A stretch of 64,000 nucleotides of DNA from Bdellovibrionales bacterium (GTDB taxonomy: Bacteria > Bdellovibrionota > Bdellovibrionia > Bdellovibrionales > JAMPXM01). The stretch lies in assembly GCA_005808505.1 (NCBI GenBank), contig SYLX01000070.1:1-64000 (forward strand), read 5' to 3'. A program made the translations under genes and the position numbers. Of the stretch, positions 8,238-16,071 are shown one piece after another. The stretch's first letter is position 1; each line of letters starts with the position of its first letter. The notes beneath the pieces are model-generated. The model was not told where the DNA came from, did not search any database, and saw only the letters and a list, made by a program, of their open reading frames with translations.

Positions 8238-8253
8238 CATGGATTCATCCATG
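8238..8253 (+). promoter_or_regulatory. Seven-base palindrome beside the ribosome site of the DUF3597 gene
   Basis: CATGGAT and ATCCATG flank a two-base centre and end just before GAGGAGG. It could be an operator or a small RNA hairpin. Its position is the only evidence. Confidence 0.3.
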
Positions 8254-8264
8254 AGGAGGTTTGA

Positions 8265-8690
8265 ATGAGCATCTTTGGTTCGATCATGAGCAAAATCTTT
8301 CCTAAAACTCACCCGGCAGTCGTAGCGAACGCGAGCCCTCTCGCTTCACCCATGCAATCTGAGCAAACCGTCACGAGTTCAGCAACTCTCTCATCACCAC
8401 CTTCGATTGCCGCAGATGAGACGGCCAATCAGGATGTGGACGTATCGGCCATTCTTTCTAAGATGGCGCAAAACAATTCGCAGAATCTCGATTGGCAGCA
8501 CTCGATCGTAGATTTGATGAAGCTTCTGAATCTCGACAGCAGTATTTCCGCACGCAAAGAGTTGGCGCGTGAACTTGGCTATAACCAAGACACGAGCGAC
8601 TCGGCCGCGATGAATATTTGGCTTCACAAAAAAGTCATGGAGAAGCTCGCCGAAAACGGCGGTCGGGTGCCGAAAGATCTTTTGCATTGA
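8265..8690 (+). CDS. DUF3597 family protein
   Basis: The 141-residue protein matches the DUF3597 family along its C-terminal 75 residues: VDVSAILSKMAQ, the block W.HSIVDLMKLLNLDSS, RKELARELGYNQDTSDSA, MNIWLHKKVMEKLAENGG and a final P.DLL. The N-terminus MSIFGSIMSKIF is also typical, followed by a Ser/Ala/Thr-rich linker. The family is widespread in proteobacteria and forms a small helical domain; its role is unknown. The start has an excellent GAGGAGG site. The gene stands alone, with a palindrome just upstream and the convergent transglutaminase-like gene downstream. Confidence 0.9.
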   Translation: MSIFGSIMSKIFPKTHPAVVANASPLASPMQSEQTVTSSATLSSPPSIAADETANQDVDVSAILSKMAQNNSQNLDWQHSIVDLMKLLNLDSSISARKELARELGYNQDTSDSAAMNIWLHKKVMEKLAENGGRVPKDLLH

Positions 8691-8763
8691 GCTAAGGGTT
8701 TATTCCGACCCTTGGGTCCGAACACGCGGTCGCCTAGGCAAAGCGCCGGGCGAACGCGAAAAC

Positions 8764-10056
8764 TCAGAAACCCGGATCGTTCATCGCCTTCGGAAGTTTT
8801 AGAATTTCGTTTGTCCACCTTGATTCGATGAACGGGTTCTGATCTTCGCAGTTACCCGGAGCAAGCGGCACCCAGAGGAAATCCGGATTCTTCGATGACC
8901 ACTTCGCGCTCACGACTTCCCCTGCTTCATCCGTAGAGACATAGTACGCATAGCGTGTGAGCATTGTCCGCGCGACGCCAGGCTCCTCGATCCGCTCATG
9001 ATCGTAGAGATGGAGAGTCACGTCCGCTGAAACGTGGAACCGACCAGGACCCAGCTCGACAATTGACATCGTGTAACCGGATATAACGCTATTTTGAATA
9101 GCCCGGTCGACCATCGTATCTACCAAAACCGGCTTGCCCAGCCCCGCGATAAATGTCGTCAACACCTTATGAAACGTGATCGGATCAACATCATCTCGAA
9201 CGTCGCCAGGATCTCCGTCAAAACGTGTCCCGAAAAAAGCAATCTTCGGGCAAGACTGCTGAATGGATAAGTAAGCTTTTTGGTCGGAGACTTTGAATTC
9301 AAGCTTCGTCACGGCATCGAAGACCGGCGCTTTCGGTTCAGGCTCAAGGATTGAAGCTGCGGCCCACGCGTGGCAATGACCGGCCCATGTGACACCTGAT
9401 CCTTGATGATCAGCTTCCCACTGCTGAGACTCGGCTCGGCGAAAGGGGGCCCGCGCATTCACAAAGCTATCGTATTTTGCCAGAGGTGATTCCGCTCCGG
9501 TGTGCAGCAAACCCGCAGAATAAGGCCACCAGTAGCCACGCCAAGGAAGGGCTGCCGCAGGCACGCTCGCTTTTGCGACGCCGGCTTCAAGCTTCATTGG
9601 ATTCAAATCTACTTTTCCGTGCTCGTGGAAAAATCCGACAAGTTTTTCCACACCTTTGATTCGCGAGCGCTTGAGAAGGCGTCGAAACTGCGGCGTCGAC
9701 TCAGGATCCAGCGGAACCCCAAGAGGATTGAATGAATTTTTCGGCGCTCGATGGAAAGTGACCTTGCCGCGGACACGCGACGCGAACTCTAAACTCCCAT
9801 CGGCTTTGACCAGCATCGCGGTTTCTGGCCGAATCTCACCATTGTTTTCCGGTGAAAAGACGAGACGCTCGTTCTCCATTTCTCGATAGCACCAGACGCG
9901 CGAATTTAAGCCTGTCGAAAATGGAAGTTTCGGCAGCTCTTCTTCGTAGCATGTAGTCCGAAATTCTTCTTCGGCTTCAACTCCACTCGAGATAGCGAAA
10001 GACGTGAAAGCAACAACCGCGGCAAACACTTTTGTCGTCTTAAAACCTAGGCGCAA
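8764..10056 (-). CDS. Secreted transglutaminase-elicitor-like enzyme
   Basis: The 430-residue product begins at a TTG (10056) with AAGGAG six bases upstream, giving a signal peptide (LRLGFKTTKVFAAVVAF, cleavage near VEA-E). A longer frame to 10131 has no usable ribosome site. Residues of about 175-240 contain WRGYWWPYSAGLL, KYDSF, WEADHQG and WAGHCHAWAAAS. The W.GHC(H/G)WA motif with a following His/Asp-rich region is the hallmark of the transglutaminase-elicitor group, in which this Cys is the nucleophile. Family members cross-link proteins through Gln and Lys. The C-terminal part is a beta-rich domain (YTMSIVELGPGRF, HVSADVTLHLYDH). Family assignment is from motif memory. Substrate unknown; secretion suggests an envelope or external target. 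Confidence 0.6.
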   Translation of the reverse strand: MRLGFKTTKVFAAVVAFTSFAISSGVEAEEEFRTTCYEEELPKLPFSTGLNSRVWCYREMENERLVFSPENNGEIRPETAMLVKADGSLEFASRVRGKVTFHRAPKNSFNPLGVPLDPESTPQFRRLLKRSRIKGVEKLVGFFHEHGKVDLNPMKLEAGVAKASVPAAALPWRGYWWPYSAGLLHTGAESPLAKYDSFVNARAPFRRAESQQWEADHQGSGVTWAGHCHAWAAASILEPEPKAPVFDAVTKLEFKVSDQKAYLSIQQSCPKIAFFGTRFDGDPGDVRDDVDPITFHKVLTTFIAGLGKPVLVDTMVDRAIQNSVISGYTMSIVELGPGRFHVSADVTLHLYDHERIEEPGVARTMLTRYAYYVSTDEAGEVVSAKWSSKNPDFLWVPLAPGNCEDQNPFIESRWTNEILKLPKAMNDPGF

Positions 10057-10190
10057 GATGAGCTCCTTGGAGAACCAAAGAAAAGACCAACATTGGGGCC
10101 CCATAGGTTCATCATGTTCGAAGTCGATCAACCTCTCTTCAACGTTGTGTATGAATCGCGAAAGTCACAAGCGAACGAACTAATAAATCT

Positions 10191-11051
10191 TCACAGATTG
10201 GGAATCAGGAGGGCCGGATAGCTGAAGCCTACGAAATGCACGACATTGAGACCGAAATGCACAAGCATGGCGGCTTCGAGTCGTTGCGTTTTCCAGTACG
10301 TAAAACCGTAAATAAAACCGGCAATCGTTGAAAACAAGACGTACGTGACCCCACCGCGAAAATGCGCGAGTCCAAAGAGAACAGACGCTGAGAAAATAGC
10401 GAGAAAAGCGAAGATCCGATTCTTTGGAAAAAGTCTCTGCAAGCCGCCTTGAATGTAACCCCGAAACAAACCTTCTTCTGCTAGACACACGAAGAAGAAA
10501 TTATTCGCGGCCCACAGCCAACCATCCTTAGGCCACTTTGGATCAAAACGAACGAAATTTGCCGAGAGCGCAAGAAGCATCAGAAGAACCGTGATGAAGG
10601 CCCAGCATCCAAACGTAAGCCAGGCTTTCTTTGGTGTCCACGCAGCCTGTTTCCTCTGGACGAAAAACAGAAACACGCAAAGACCCACCAGAGGCTTATC
10701 AAAGTTCAGGTACATCGTGAAGGGTACCGAGTCCTGCGCAAACTGCACGCGATCGAAGACAATCAAGTTGTTGAATCCCGGAAGCAGGTGCTGCGAAAGA
10801 AGAACCGCTAAAATTCCAAACCCGATGCTCGCAAGTCCACGCCAAACGCGAGGGAGCTGCCCGTTCTCGCTAAGCCACATCGAAGCAAAAAGAAAAGCGA
10901 TCCACAGAAGCGACAACCATTCGATGCTTGAAACGGCGAGCGCCGTAGCAGCTGCGATCAAAATCAGTGCAGATGCGATGGCTCGCACCTCAAGGATTGC
11001 GGCGAGGCTCGCAAAAGCCAAAATCAGATACGGCAAGTGACTAGAGTTCAT
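10191..11051 (-). CDS. CPBP family intramembrane metalloprotease
   Basis: The 286-residue polytopic protein has about eight membrane helices and, in its C-terminal half, the three conserved CPBP/Abi boxes: EEGLFRGYIQG (EExxxR), FGLAHFRGG (FxxxH) and LVHFGLNVVHF (HxxxN/H). These residues bind the catalytic metal within the membrane. Relatives process CAAX prenyl proteins in eukaryotes and handle bacteriocins or unknown substrates in bacteria. I chose the ATG at 11051; an upstream TTG at 11072 is possible but has no ribosome site. The gene stands alone, and no peptide substrate gene is adjacent. Confidence 0.85.
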   Translation of the reverse strand: MNSSHLPYLILAFASLAAILEVRAIASALILIAAATALAVSSIEWLSLLWIAFLFASMWLSENGQLPRVWRGLASIGFGILAVLLSQHLLPGFNNLIVFDRVQFAQDSVPFTMYLNFDKPLVGLCVFLFFVQRKQAAWTPKKAWLTFGCWAFITVLLMLLALSANFVRFDPKWPKDGWLWAANNFFFVCLAEEGLFRGYIQGGLQRLFPKNRIFAFLAIFSASVLFGLAHFRGGVTYVLFSTIAGFIYGFTYWKTQRLEAAMLVHFGLNVVHFVGFSYPALLIPNL

Positions 11052-11269
11052 CCGTTTATCCCACTCACGCAAGGGAGAATTCCTGGTAGCTTCCCACCCT
11101 AGGTAAATCAGGGCAAGGACTCATGAGCGCTTTCAACGCTGACTCGTGAACCCGACTCTAGTCTCGAAACGGGATTCGAATCTGAAGGGATCACTTTCCC
11201 ACGGCACACGCTTACAAACTTCGATGGGCAAGTTGTGAATGGCCAACGAATCGCTTAACCTCTAAACAT

Positions 11270-11848
11270 ATGCCGCACTTACACGCCAGGAAAGGCGTCG
11301 CATCTCAAAATGGATCAGAGGCTGGGTTCTCACTCGTTGAGCTCATGGTCGTCGTTTCGATCATCAGCGTCCTGGGAGTCATCGCGCATCCCAATTACAC
11401 GAAGTTCGCCGATCGCGCGAAAATGAACGCGGCTAAAGCCGTCATGAGCCAAGCGAAAGCCGGCATTCAAGGCTTGCGTGAAATTGACGAACGAAACTTG
11501 ATTGGGATCACCGGTAACGGCTGCACGATGTGCCAGCAAGGCATGCCCTACGGTGGCGATCCGTTGAGTGCAACGAACGTGGCTCTAGGCGATGATTCGT
11601 GGCGCCGGATAGGTTTTGACGGCACACCTCGCGACGGCTGGGGGCGACCGTTCGTTCTCGATGAAAACGAAGAAGAAAGCGGACTCACCGACTGCCGCCA
11701 CGATGCACTCTGGAGCGCGGGCGCTGATCATATTTGGCAAGGACCTGGCGACGGAGATGACGTCTTCGGCGACGACATCATCATCCGTGTTCCTTATTAC
11801 AACAAGCGATCTTGCCCTAACAACATCAACGGGCAGTTCGGCGGCTGA
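11270..11848 (+). CDS. GspG-like pseudopilin, copy 1
   Basis: The 192-residue protein carries a prepilin leader of about 18 residues ending in G, then FSLVELMVVVSIISVLGVIA, the classic N-terminal helix cut and methylated by prepilin peptidase (Glu at mature position 5). The head domain has PRDGWGRPFVLDENE, like the D.WG.P motif of GspG, and GPGDGDDVFGDDIIIRVP, an Asp-rich loop that looks like a calcium site. Cys residues (NGCTMCQQ, DCRH, RSCP) may form disulphides. It closely resembles the product at 18908-19492, 7 kb away. No secretion or pilus assembly genes are nearby. The ribosome site is weak. Confidence 0.85.
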   Translation: MPHLHARKGVASQNGSEAGFSLVELMVVVSIISVLGVIAHPNYTKFADRAKMNAAKAVMSQAKAGIQGLREIDERNLIGITGNGCTMCQQGMPYGGDPLSATNVALGDDSWRRIGFDGTPRDGWGRPFVLDENEEESGLTDCRHDALWSAGADHIWQGPGDGDDVFGDDIIIRVPYYNKRSCPNNINGQFGG

Positions 11849-11861
11849 TGCCGCTACGAAG

Positions 11862-12680
11862 TCACGCGCTTTCCGCCCGGCTGAGGTTTTCCACTTTTGT
11901 TTCGATCTTCCCCAAAACTTGGTGGAACTTCAGCGGAACACGGTGATGAAACTCATGCGCCAACAAGGCTGTCGCAGCGCCTGAGCCTAGCAACAGCTCC
12001 ACTCCCCGACTCACCGATACAGGAAGCCTTTCCAAGAGAGGCTCGCCGTAGAAGAGTTTGAGATGAAGCATCTTGGAGAACGAAAACCAAGCAAGCGCCA
12101 TGCATAAGCGATACGTCAAGATCAAGCCGATCATGCTCACCGCTCCAAAGACAAGCCAAAGCCCGATGATTACTAATGTTGCGATCGGAATCATCTGGCG
12201 TCGCGAAGCGGAAAGACCTTTGTTGAACTTCCAGTCCTGATAGAACATCACTTCTTCGTAAAAGATGGCCGTGAAAATACTTTTCACAAAGCTTTTCTGC
12301 TCGAGGAGTTCATGCGGATTCTCGGCAGTCGTCAAAGGTCGCGCAATTAAGTGACCCTTGTGGTGCGCCAGGTGTTTGCGTCGTTTATCAAGATAGGGTT
12401 CTTGATAAGGCGTGTGAAAGACCCAACAAACCGTCGTGAGGAAAGCGCGGAGCTTTGAGTGACTTGAGTGCGGAAGATGCGCACGCTCATGGCGGATATT
12501 AAAGACCCGAAAAACCGCGATGATCATGCCGACCAAAAAGATGGAATAGGTGATCCACCCCGCGTGCCAGGCAACAAATAGAGCATAAGCTGCCAACGTA
12601 AGTAGCACATCTTCGAGCATTAGAGAGCGATCCGCCCGTGGTCCACGAAGAGCAAATTGATTGAGAGTTGTTCTTTGCAC
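11862..12680 (-). CDS. Membrane fatty-acid desaturase-like protein
   Basis: The 272-residue protein starts at GTG 12680 after an ideal GGAGGTTAAG. It has at least four membrane helices and three His boxes in the order expected for di-iron membrane desaturases and hydroxylases: RHERAHLPHSSH, KHLAHHKGH and a late HEFHHR. Such enzymes insert double bonds or hydroxyls into fatty acids or carotenoids at the inner membrane. Sequence between boxes is diverged, so the substrate cannot be read. It is transcribed divergently from the HTH gene at 12783, and the 102-base gap holds repeated operator-like sequence, so that regulator probably controls it. Its stop lies 14 bases from the convergent pseudopilin stop. 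Confidence 0.7.
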   Translation of the reverse strand: MQRTTLNQFALRGPRADRSLMLEDVLLTLAAYALFVAWHAGWITYSIFLVGMIIAVFRVFNIRHERAHLPHSSHSKLRAFLTTVCWVFHTPYQEPYLDKRRKHLAHHKGHLIARPLTTAENPHELLEQKSFVKSIFTAIFYEEVMFYQDWKFNKGLSASRRQMIPIATLVIIGLWLVFGAVSMIGLILTYRLCMALAWFSFSKMLHLKLFYGEPLLERLPVSVSRGVELLLGSGAATALLAHEFHHRVPLKFHQVLGKIETKVENLSRAESA

Positions 12681-12714
12681 CTTAACCTCCGTCTGTTCGA
12701 CTCCTTCATGGCTT

Positions 12715-12772
12715 AGGGTCCTTTTTCGCGCTACTCTTAGGTGAAAAGGACCTAAAATGGGTCCCTTTTGGA
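12715..12772. promoter_or_regulatory. Three operator-like GGGTCCTTTT elements between divergent genes
   Basis: AGGGTCCTTTTTC (12715-12727) and GAAAAGGACCT (12743-12753) form an inverted repeat. A third copy, GGGTCCCTTTTGG, follows at 12760-12772 and touches the ribosome site of the HTH gene. The placement is typical of an autoregulated divergent operator; this is inference. Confidence 0.55.
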
Positions 12773-12782
12773 GGATTCCGCC

Positions 12783-13517
12783 ATGAAATCGGACCGAACA
12801 GACTACATGATCGTGATGAGCCACTTAAAAACGGCATTAAAGCGCCAAAAGATGAACTATCGAGATCTCGCAAAGGGGCTGGGGCTCTCTGAGTCGGGAG
12901 TAAAGAAGATCTTCCTCGCACGCGATGGATCTTTTCAGCGAATCAATGAGATCTGCGCCTATCTTGGTCTGACACTTTCGGATGTTTTAAGCGGCACAAC
13001 CGAAACGGTTCGTCCGATCCATTACTCAAATAAACAGCAAACATTTCTACTTGAGACGCCGAAGGCCTTCGCGCTTTATTGGAAATTGGTTTACGAGAGA
13101 GATAGCGTTGAGAAGTCCATCGCCTCTCTTCACCTTTCGGAGAAGTCGGGATTTTCACTTCTCCGGCAACTCGATCAACATCGGTTGATTAAACTTCTTC
13201 CGGGAGGCCGCGTTCAATTGCCACCGATTCAACTCATTCGTTGGGCCGGAACAGGGCCGCTGGTCGAGAAGATCTATCGTGAATGGTCCCAGGAGTTGGT
13301 GCGTACGGTCGCTTCTCCGCAGCCCCCGCCGAATGCCTATTTCCTCATTCGCTATTTCAAGATTAAGCCTAAGACGTATGCTGATTTCTTAGCGGCCCTC
13401 GAGGATCTCGAGCGCGAATTCATTCGCCGTGGAACAAAAGATATGCGATCGGAAGCCGAAGATCTCGTACACTTCCGTTGGCTTACCGCCGTCGACAATC
13501 GAAGCTTTATCAAATGA
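12783..13517 (+). CDS. XRE/Cro-type HTH transcription regulator
   Basis: This 244-residue protein has an N-terminal helix-turn-helix of the Cro/C1 type at about residues 10-65: LKTALKRQKMNYRDLAKGLG, LSESGVKKIF and FQRINEICAYLGLTLSDV. The remaining 180 residues look like a helical, winged-helix-like effector part (FALYWKLVYERDSVEKSI, SGFSLLRQLDQHRLIKLLPGGR) related in style to regulators common in Bdellovibrio-like bacteria. The ATG at 12783 follows GGAGG at eight bases. It is divergent from the desaturase-like gene, and the shared region holds three similar sequence elements, so autoregulation and control of membrane-lipid modification are likely. Confidence 0.8.
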   Translation: MKSDRTDYMIVMSHLKTALKRQKMNYRDLAKGLGLSESGVKKIFLARDGSFQRINEICAYLGLTLSDVLSGTTETVRPIHYSNKQQTFLLETPKAFALYWKLVYERDSVEKSIASLHLSEKSGFSLLRQLDQHRLIKLLPGGRVQLPPIQLIRWAGTGPLVEKIYREWSQELVRTVASPQPPPNAYFLIRYFKIKPKTYADFLAALEDLEREFIRRGTKDMRSEAEDLVHFRWLTAVDNRSFIK

Positions 13518-13611
13518 TGAAAATCAATCGCAGCTCGGACGATGGAAGGTTGGAATTTTCTTTACCAACTCGCACCGGCACCTTCATCGTTGCGCCTAAG
13601 AAACCGAACTC

Positions 13612-13786
13612 ACGCGTCTCAAATCGAGACACGTGATCAACTTCCAGACAAAGCCTATTCGGGTGTCAAACGTTTTGCGTTTCTTCAGGTAGAGACGAGC
13701 GTCAGAACCAAATCTTACGCTCGCGAGCCGGTCATAGGCTTGCAGAACCATCCCATCAAGCACGGAGTGTTTCGTGCGGATGGGAG
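13612..13786 (+). promoter_or_regulatory. Predicted structured leader RNA before the glycine-rich protein gene
   Basis: Four stems can be read by eye. ACG-GTCTC / GAGAC-CGT spans about 13612-13633. AAGCCTAT (13651-13658) pairs with ATAGGCTT (13734-13741) and encloses CGAGCGT (13696-13702) / ACGCTCG (13717-13723). Finally TCCCATC plus GCACG (13751-13764) pairs with CGTGC plus GATGGGA (13773-13785). The last arm contains the GGGAG ribosome site of the gene at 13793. This looks like a cis-acting regulator that can hide the ribosome site. I could not match it to a known riboswitch class. Confidence 0.5.
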
Positions 13787-13792
13787 TTCGCC

Positions 13793-15127
13793 ATGCTCAA
13801 ATTCAGTAAAGTAGTTCCGCAGCTCAGCGCGCTTTTGCTCTTACCGACTTTCGCGCTTGCCAACTCCCCGTATAGTTATCCGCCAATGGATTATCCGCCT
13901 GCTTATGAAGCGACACCGGGACAACCGGGACGCTCCGGTGCTGAAGGTGGAGCCGGCGGTGCCGGTGGACGCGTCAGCTACGAAGATCATCGAAGCTATC
14001 CATATGCTCCATCCAGCTATGCTCCTGGCCAGCCTGGTCAGCCAGGTCGAGGTGGGCAAGGCGGAGCCGGTGGCGCTGGAGGACGTAGCAATGGACCTGC
14101 GAGCTATCCGCCCTCGGCAGAGATGATGAATCAGAACGCCCCGCGAGTTGATGAATTTGATTATCCTCCTGAGCCGCAATCAGGACGGCCCGGCGGACAA
14201 GGGGGCCGTGGCGGAGTCGGAGCTGGTGGAGCCAGCGGTGCTTCGCAAATGAATCGTCCCTACGCAATGCCTGAGGTAGATAAAACATCGGATTCCTATC
14301 GCTCCTACGAGGCTTGGCGCGAGCAAGTGATCCGCGAATCCCAAGGCCGTGTCGTACCTGGTGAAGCGGGTCAACCTGGAGGCGCCGACGGCTCCGGCGG
14401 AGCCGGTGGCAAAGGTGGCGTAAGCACCACGGGACCCGCTGTTCCGAGCACAGGTAAACTGCCCACATCGGTAAATGCATCGAAGCCCGCAACGCAAAAG
14501 AAACCTTCGAACGGGAAGCCCCAATCAGACGATAAAGATTCGGGTGCCCAGGCCCTTAGCTACGCTTGTTCCAACGGCAAAGACTACACTTTGCTTTTGG
14601 ATCCTAAAACAAAACTCAAGTCAGGAAAGAACAACACCGAGCTCCTCTGGGCTGTCGGCTTTTGTCCCCAGAAAGTCGCAAAGCCTGAATCAAAAGTAAC
14701 GAACAAGGATTTCAAAGCATGTCGTTCTTCCGAACGAACGCGCGAGCTCGTCGATTGCTTGGCTGAACTCTACGACAACAACAAGATGAAGCAAGATGAT
14801 CGAAAGCGTCCATACGTCGCAAGCGAGATCAAGCAAGGTCGCGAACCCTTGAGCGCAAAAAATCTCGCATCGCTTGAGAAGAGCTGCAAAGTAGTCTCGG
14901 GTAATGGTGAGGCCTTTAAAAACACCGGTTGCGCTCGTACAGCGAAGATCGGCGGCTCGACAACGGAGAAGGAATTCTCCTGCCTCTTTGCGAAAGTTGA
15001 AGATCAAAAATTTGAGATGTCTCCCCCTTCGCAGCGTACGTGTTACCGTGCGATTGAAAAGCTTCGTGCGACTTTAATTGCGAGTCGCTCAAAGACGAAC
15101 GGTGCTCCAAAGAAGACCGCGAAATAA
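13793..15127 (+). CDS. Secreted glycine-rich, collagen-like protein with Cys-containing C-terminal domain
   Basis: The 444-residue protein has a signal peptide (MLKFSKVVPQLSALLLLP, cleavage ALA-N). Residues of about 20-220 alternate Pro/Tyr-rich spacers (SYPPMDYPP) with four blocks of collagen- or PE_PGRS-like Gly repeats such as PGQPGRSGAEGGAGGAGG. A Lys/Pro-rich linker follows. The last 190 residues form a basic domain with paired Cys (YACSNGKD, VGFCPQK, FKACRSS, LVDCLAEL, EKSCKVVS, NTGCARTA, FSCLFAK, RTCYRA). I infer a surface or matrix protein with a rigid repeat stalk and a disulphide-bonded head. The upstream leader RNA may control translation. A bidirectional terminator follows. Confidence 0.8.
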   Translation: MLKFSKVVPQLSALLLLPTFALANSPYSYPPMDYPPAYEATPGQPGRSGAEGGAGGAGGRVSYEDHRSYPYAPSSYAPGQPGQPGRGGQGGAGGAGGRSNGPASYPPSAEMMNQNAPRVDEFDYPPEPQSGRPGGQGGRGGVGAGGASGASQMNRPYAMPEVDKTSDSYRSYEAWREQVIRESQGRVVPGEAGQPGGADGSGGAGGKGGVSTTGPAVPSTGKLPTSVNASKPATQKKPSNGKPQSDDKDSGAQALSYACSNGKDYTLLLDPKTKLKSGKNNTELLWAVGFCPQKVAKPESKVTNKDFKACRSSERTRELVDCLAELYDNNKMKQDDRKRPYVASEIKQGREPLSAKNLASLEKSCKVVSGNGEAFKNTGCARTAKIGGSTTEKEFSCLFAKVEDQKFEMSPPSQRTCYRAIEKLRATLIASRSKTNGAPKKTAK

Positions 15128-15190
15128 GATAACACGGCTCATGGGGGCACCGATGGAGATTCACGGCAGCTTGTCGAACTCGAAGTGATC

Positions 15191-15226
15191 AAAAAAAAGC
15201 CGCCCCTTTTGGGAGCGGCTTTTTTC
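15191..15226. terminator. Bidirectional intrinsic terminator
   Basis: The stem GCCGC-CC / GG-GCGGC with a TTTT-containing loop is flanked by an A run on the left and a T run on the right, so it serves the convergent genes at 13793-15127 and 15257-15778. Confidence 0.9.
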
Positions 15227-15256
15227 CTTGCAGGATGCAGATCATCAATTCGCTAA

Positions 15257-15778
15257 TTAGCGAACGATCACGCCAATTTCGCTTGTCTCATAATCAGGTG
15301 ACGGCGAGCACGCATTCACGGTGCTCATATTTCCGACCTTTGCTTCGTAAAAGCCCCACTCGCTTCCACCGTTTTCGAAGTAAGTTTCGCCCGTCGGCAG
15401 TTCCACGCGGAAGACCATTGCCAACCGATCGAAGCGCTCTGGGCTCGAACGTTGTGCGAGAGTGACATCGAACTCTGTGTGCCACGTGAATGGTGCTGCA
15501 GACATCATCTGGGTCTCCTGGCGGATCTGCCACTCAAGTGCTGCAGGATTATCGTGGGCCTGTTTTACGCCGTTTAAGCCGTGAATTAGGGTCACACGCG
15601 TTCCCCACGGAAGTTGTTGATCACCGAAGAAGACGGCAAAGCGGCCCGTAGTTGAGCTGTAGTATCCGCATGAATTTACGGTGACGTGTGTTTTCACCCA
15701 AACGTCAGCCGCAAAGGCTGAGCTCGAAACAACGACAGTAGCGAGAGCTATCAAAAGAGAAGCAAAAAGTTTTCTCAT
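15257..15778 (-). CDS. Secreted hypothetical beta-rich protein
   Basis: The 173-residue product has a clear signal peptide (MRKLFASLLIALATVVVSS, cleavage AFA-A). The mature part looks like a beta-sandwich: VWVKTHVTVNSCGYYSS, RFAVFFGDQQLPWGTRVTLIHG, FTWHTEFDVTLAQ, LAMVFRVELPTG and ENGGSEWGFYEAKVG. Aromatic-rich strands around W.FYEA resemble carbohydrate-binding modules, but no specific family can be claimed. Two Cys (VNSCG and VNACSP) could form one disulphide. A leader with several inverted repeats precedes the gene in minus-strand sense (15794-15877), and a shared terminator follows it. Confidence 0.75.
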   Translation of the reverse strand: MRKLFASLLIALATVVVSSSAFAADVWVKTHVTVNSCGYYSSTTGRFAVFFGDQQLPWGTRVTLIHGLNGVKQAHDNPAALEWQIRQETQMMSAAPFTWHTEFDVTLAQRSSPERFDRLAMVFRVELPTGETYFENGGSEWGFYEAKVGNMSTVNACSPSPDYETSEIGVIVR

Positions 15779-15793
15779 GTATTCCTCACCTCA

Positions 15794-15877
15794 GGCTAAA
15801 GCCGGAGATCCCAAGATTTGATTGGCTCAGACGGTTTAGTGCTTTGGCGATACCTTCGCAATGCGAAGTTTGGGGAT
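15794..15877 (-). promoter_or_regulatory. Possible structured leader RNA before the secreted beta-rich protein
   Basis: In minus-strand sense, ATCCCC-AA near 15877 can pair with TTGGGAT (15808-15814), enclosing a perfect six-base hairpin CTTCGC / GCGAAG at 15854-15868. GGCTTTAGCC (15794-15803) follows close to the ribosome site. The layout is only loosely like a c-di-GMP-I aptamer and lacks its consensus, so the class is unknown. Confidence 0.3.
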
Positions 15878-15950
15878 TGAAAATCTGATCCAGCTGGCTC
15901 ACCTAATTGCAGTTTTTTGCGTGGCCTGCCCTAGCGTCAGACAGGCTAAG

Positions 15951-16010
15951 CCCCCAGAACCTGGGGATTTAAACGAAAAACCCGCTACCCACACCTCGGG
16001 AGCAGGTTTT
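15951..16010 (-). terminator. Terminator after the Gly-linker Cys-rich protein gene
   Basis: In minus-strand sense, ACCTGCTC-CC pairs with GG-TAGCGGGT (one mismatch) and is followed by TTTTTCG. A second short hairpin, CCCCAG / CTGGGG, lies just beyond at 15951-15967. T runs on both sides make the first stem possibly bidirectional. Confidence 0.7.
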
Positions 16011-16071
16011 CATAATCTGCAATGAAGTGTTCCAGTTAGGAAGCTGAACGAATGCGACTCTGACTGAAGCC

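Noticed and set aside
13775-13795. Resemblance of GGATGGGAGTTCGCC to the fluoride riboswitch core
   Set aside because: The rest of the aptamer is missing and the match overlaps the ribosome site and start codon of the gene.
13542-13814. Plus-strand frame of 90 codons before the glycine-rich gene
   Set aside because: It has no ribosome site or protein-like composition, and it overlaps the predicted leader RNA and the start of the real gene.
15794-15877. Call of a c-di-GMP-I riboswitch
   Set aside because: The GACGCAAAGCC consensus and the receptor loop are not present; kept only as an unclassified leader candidate.
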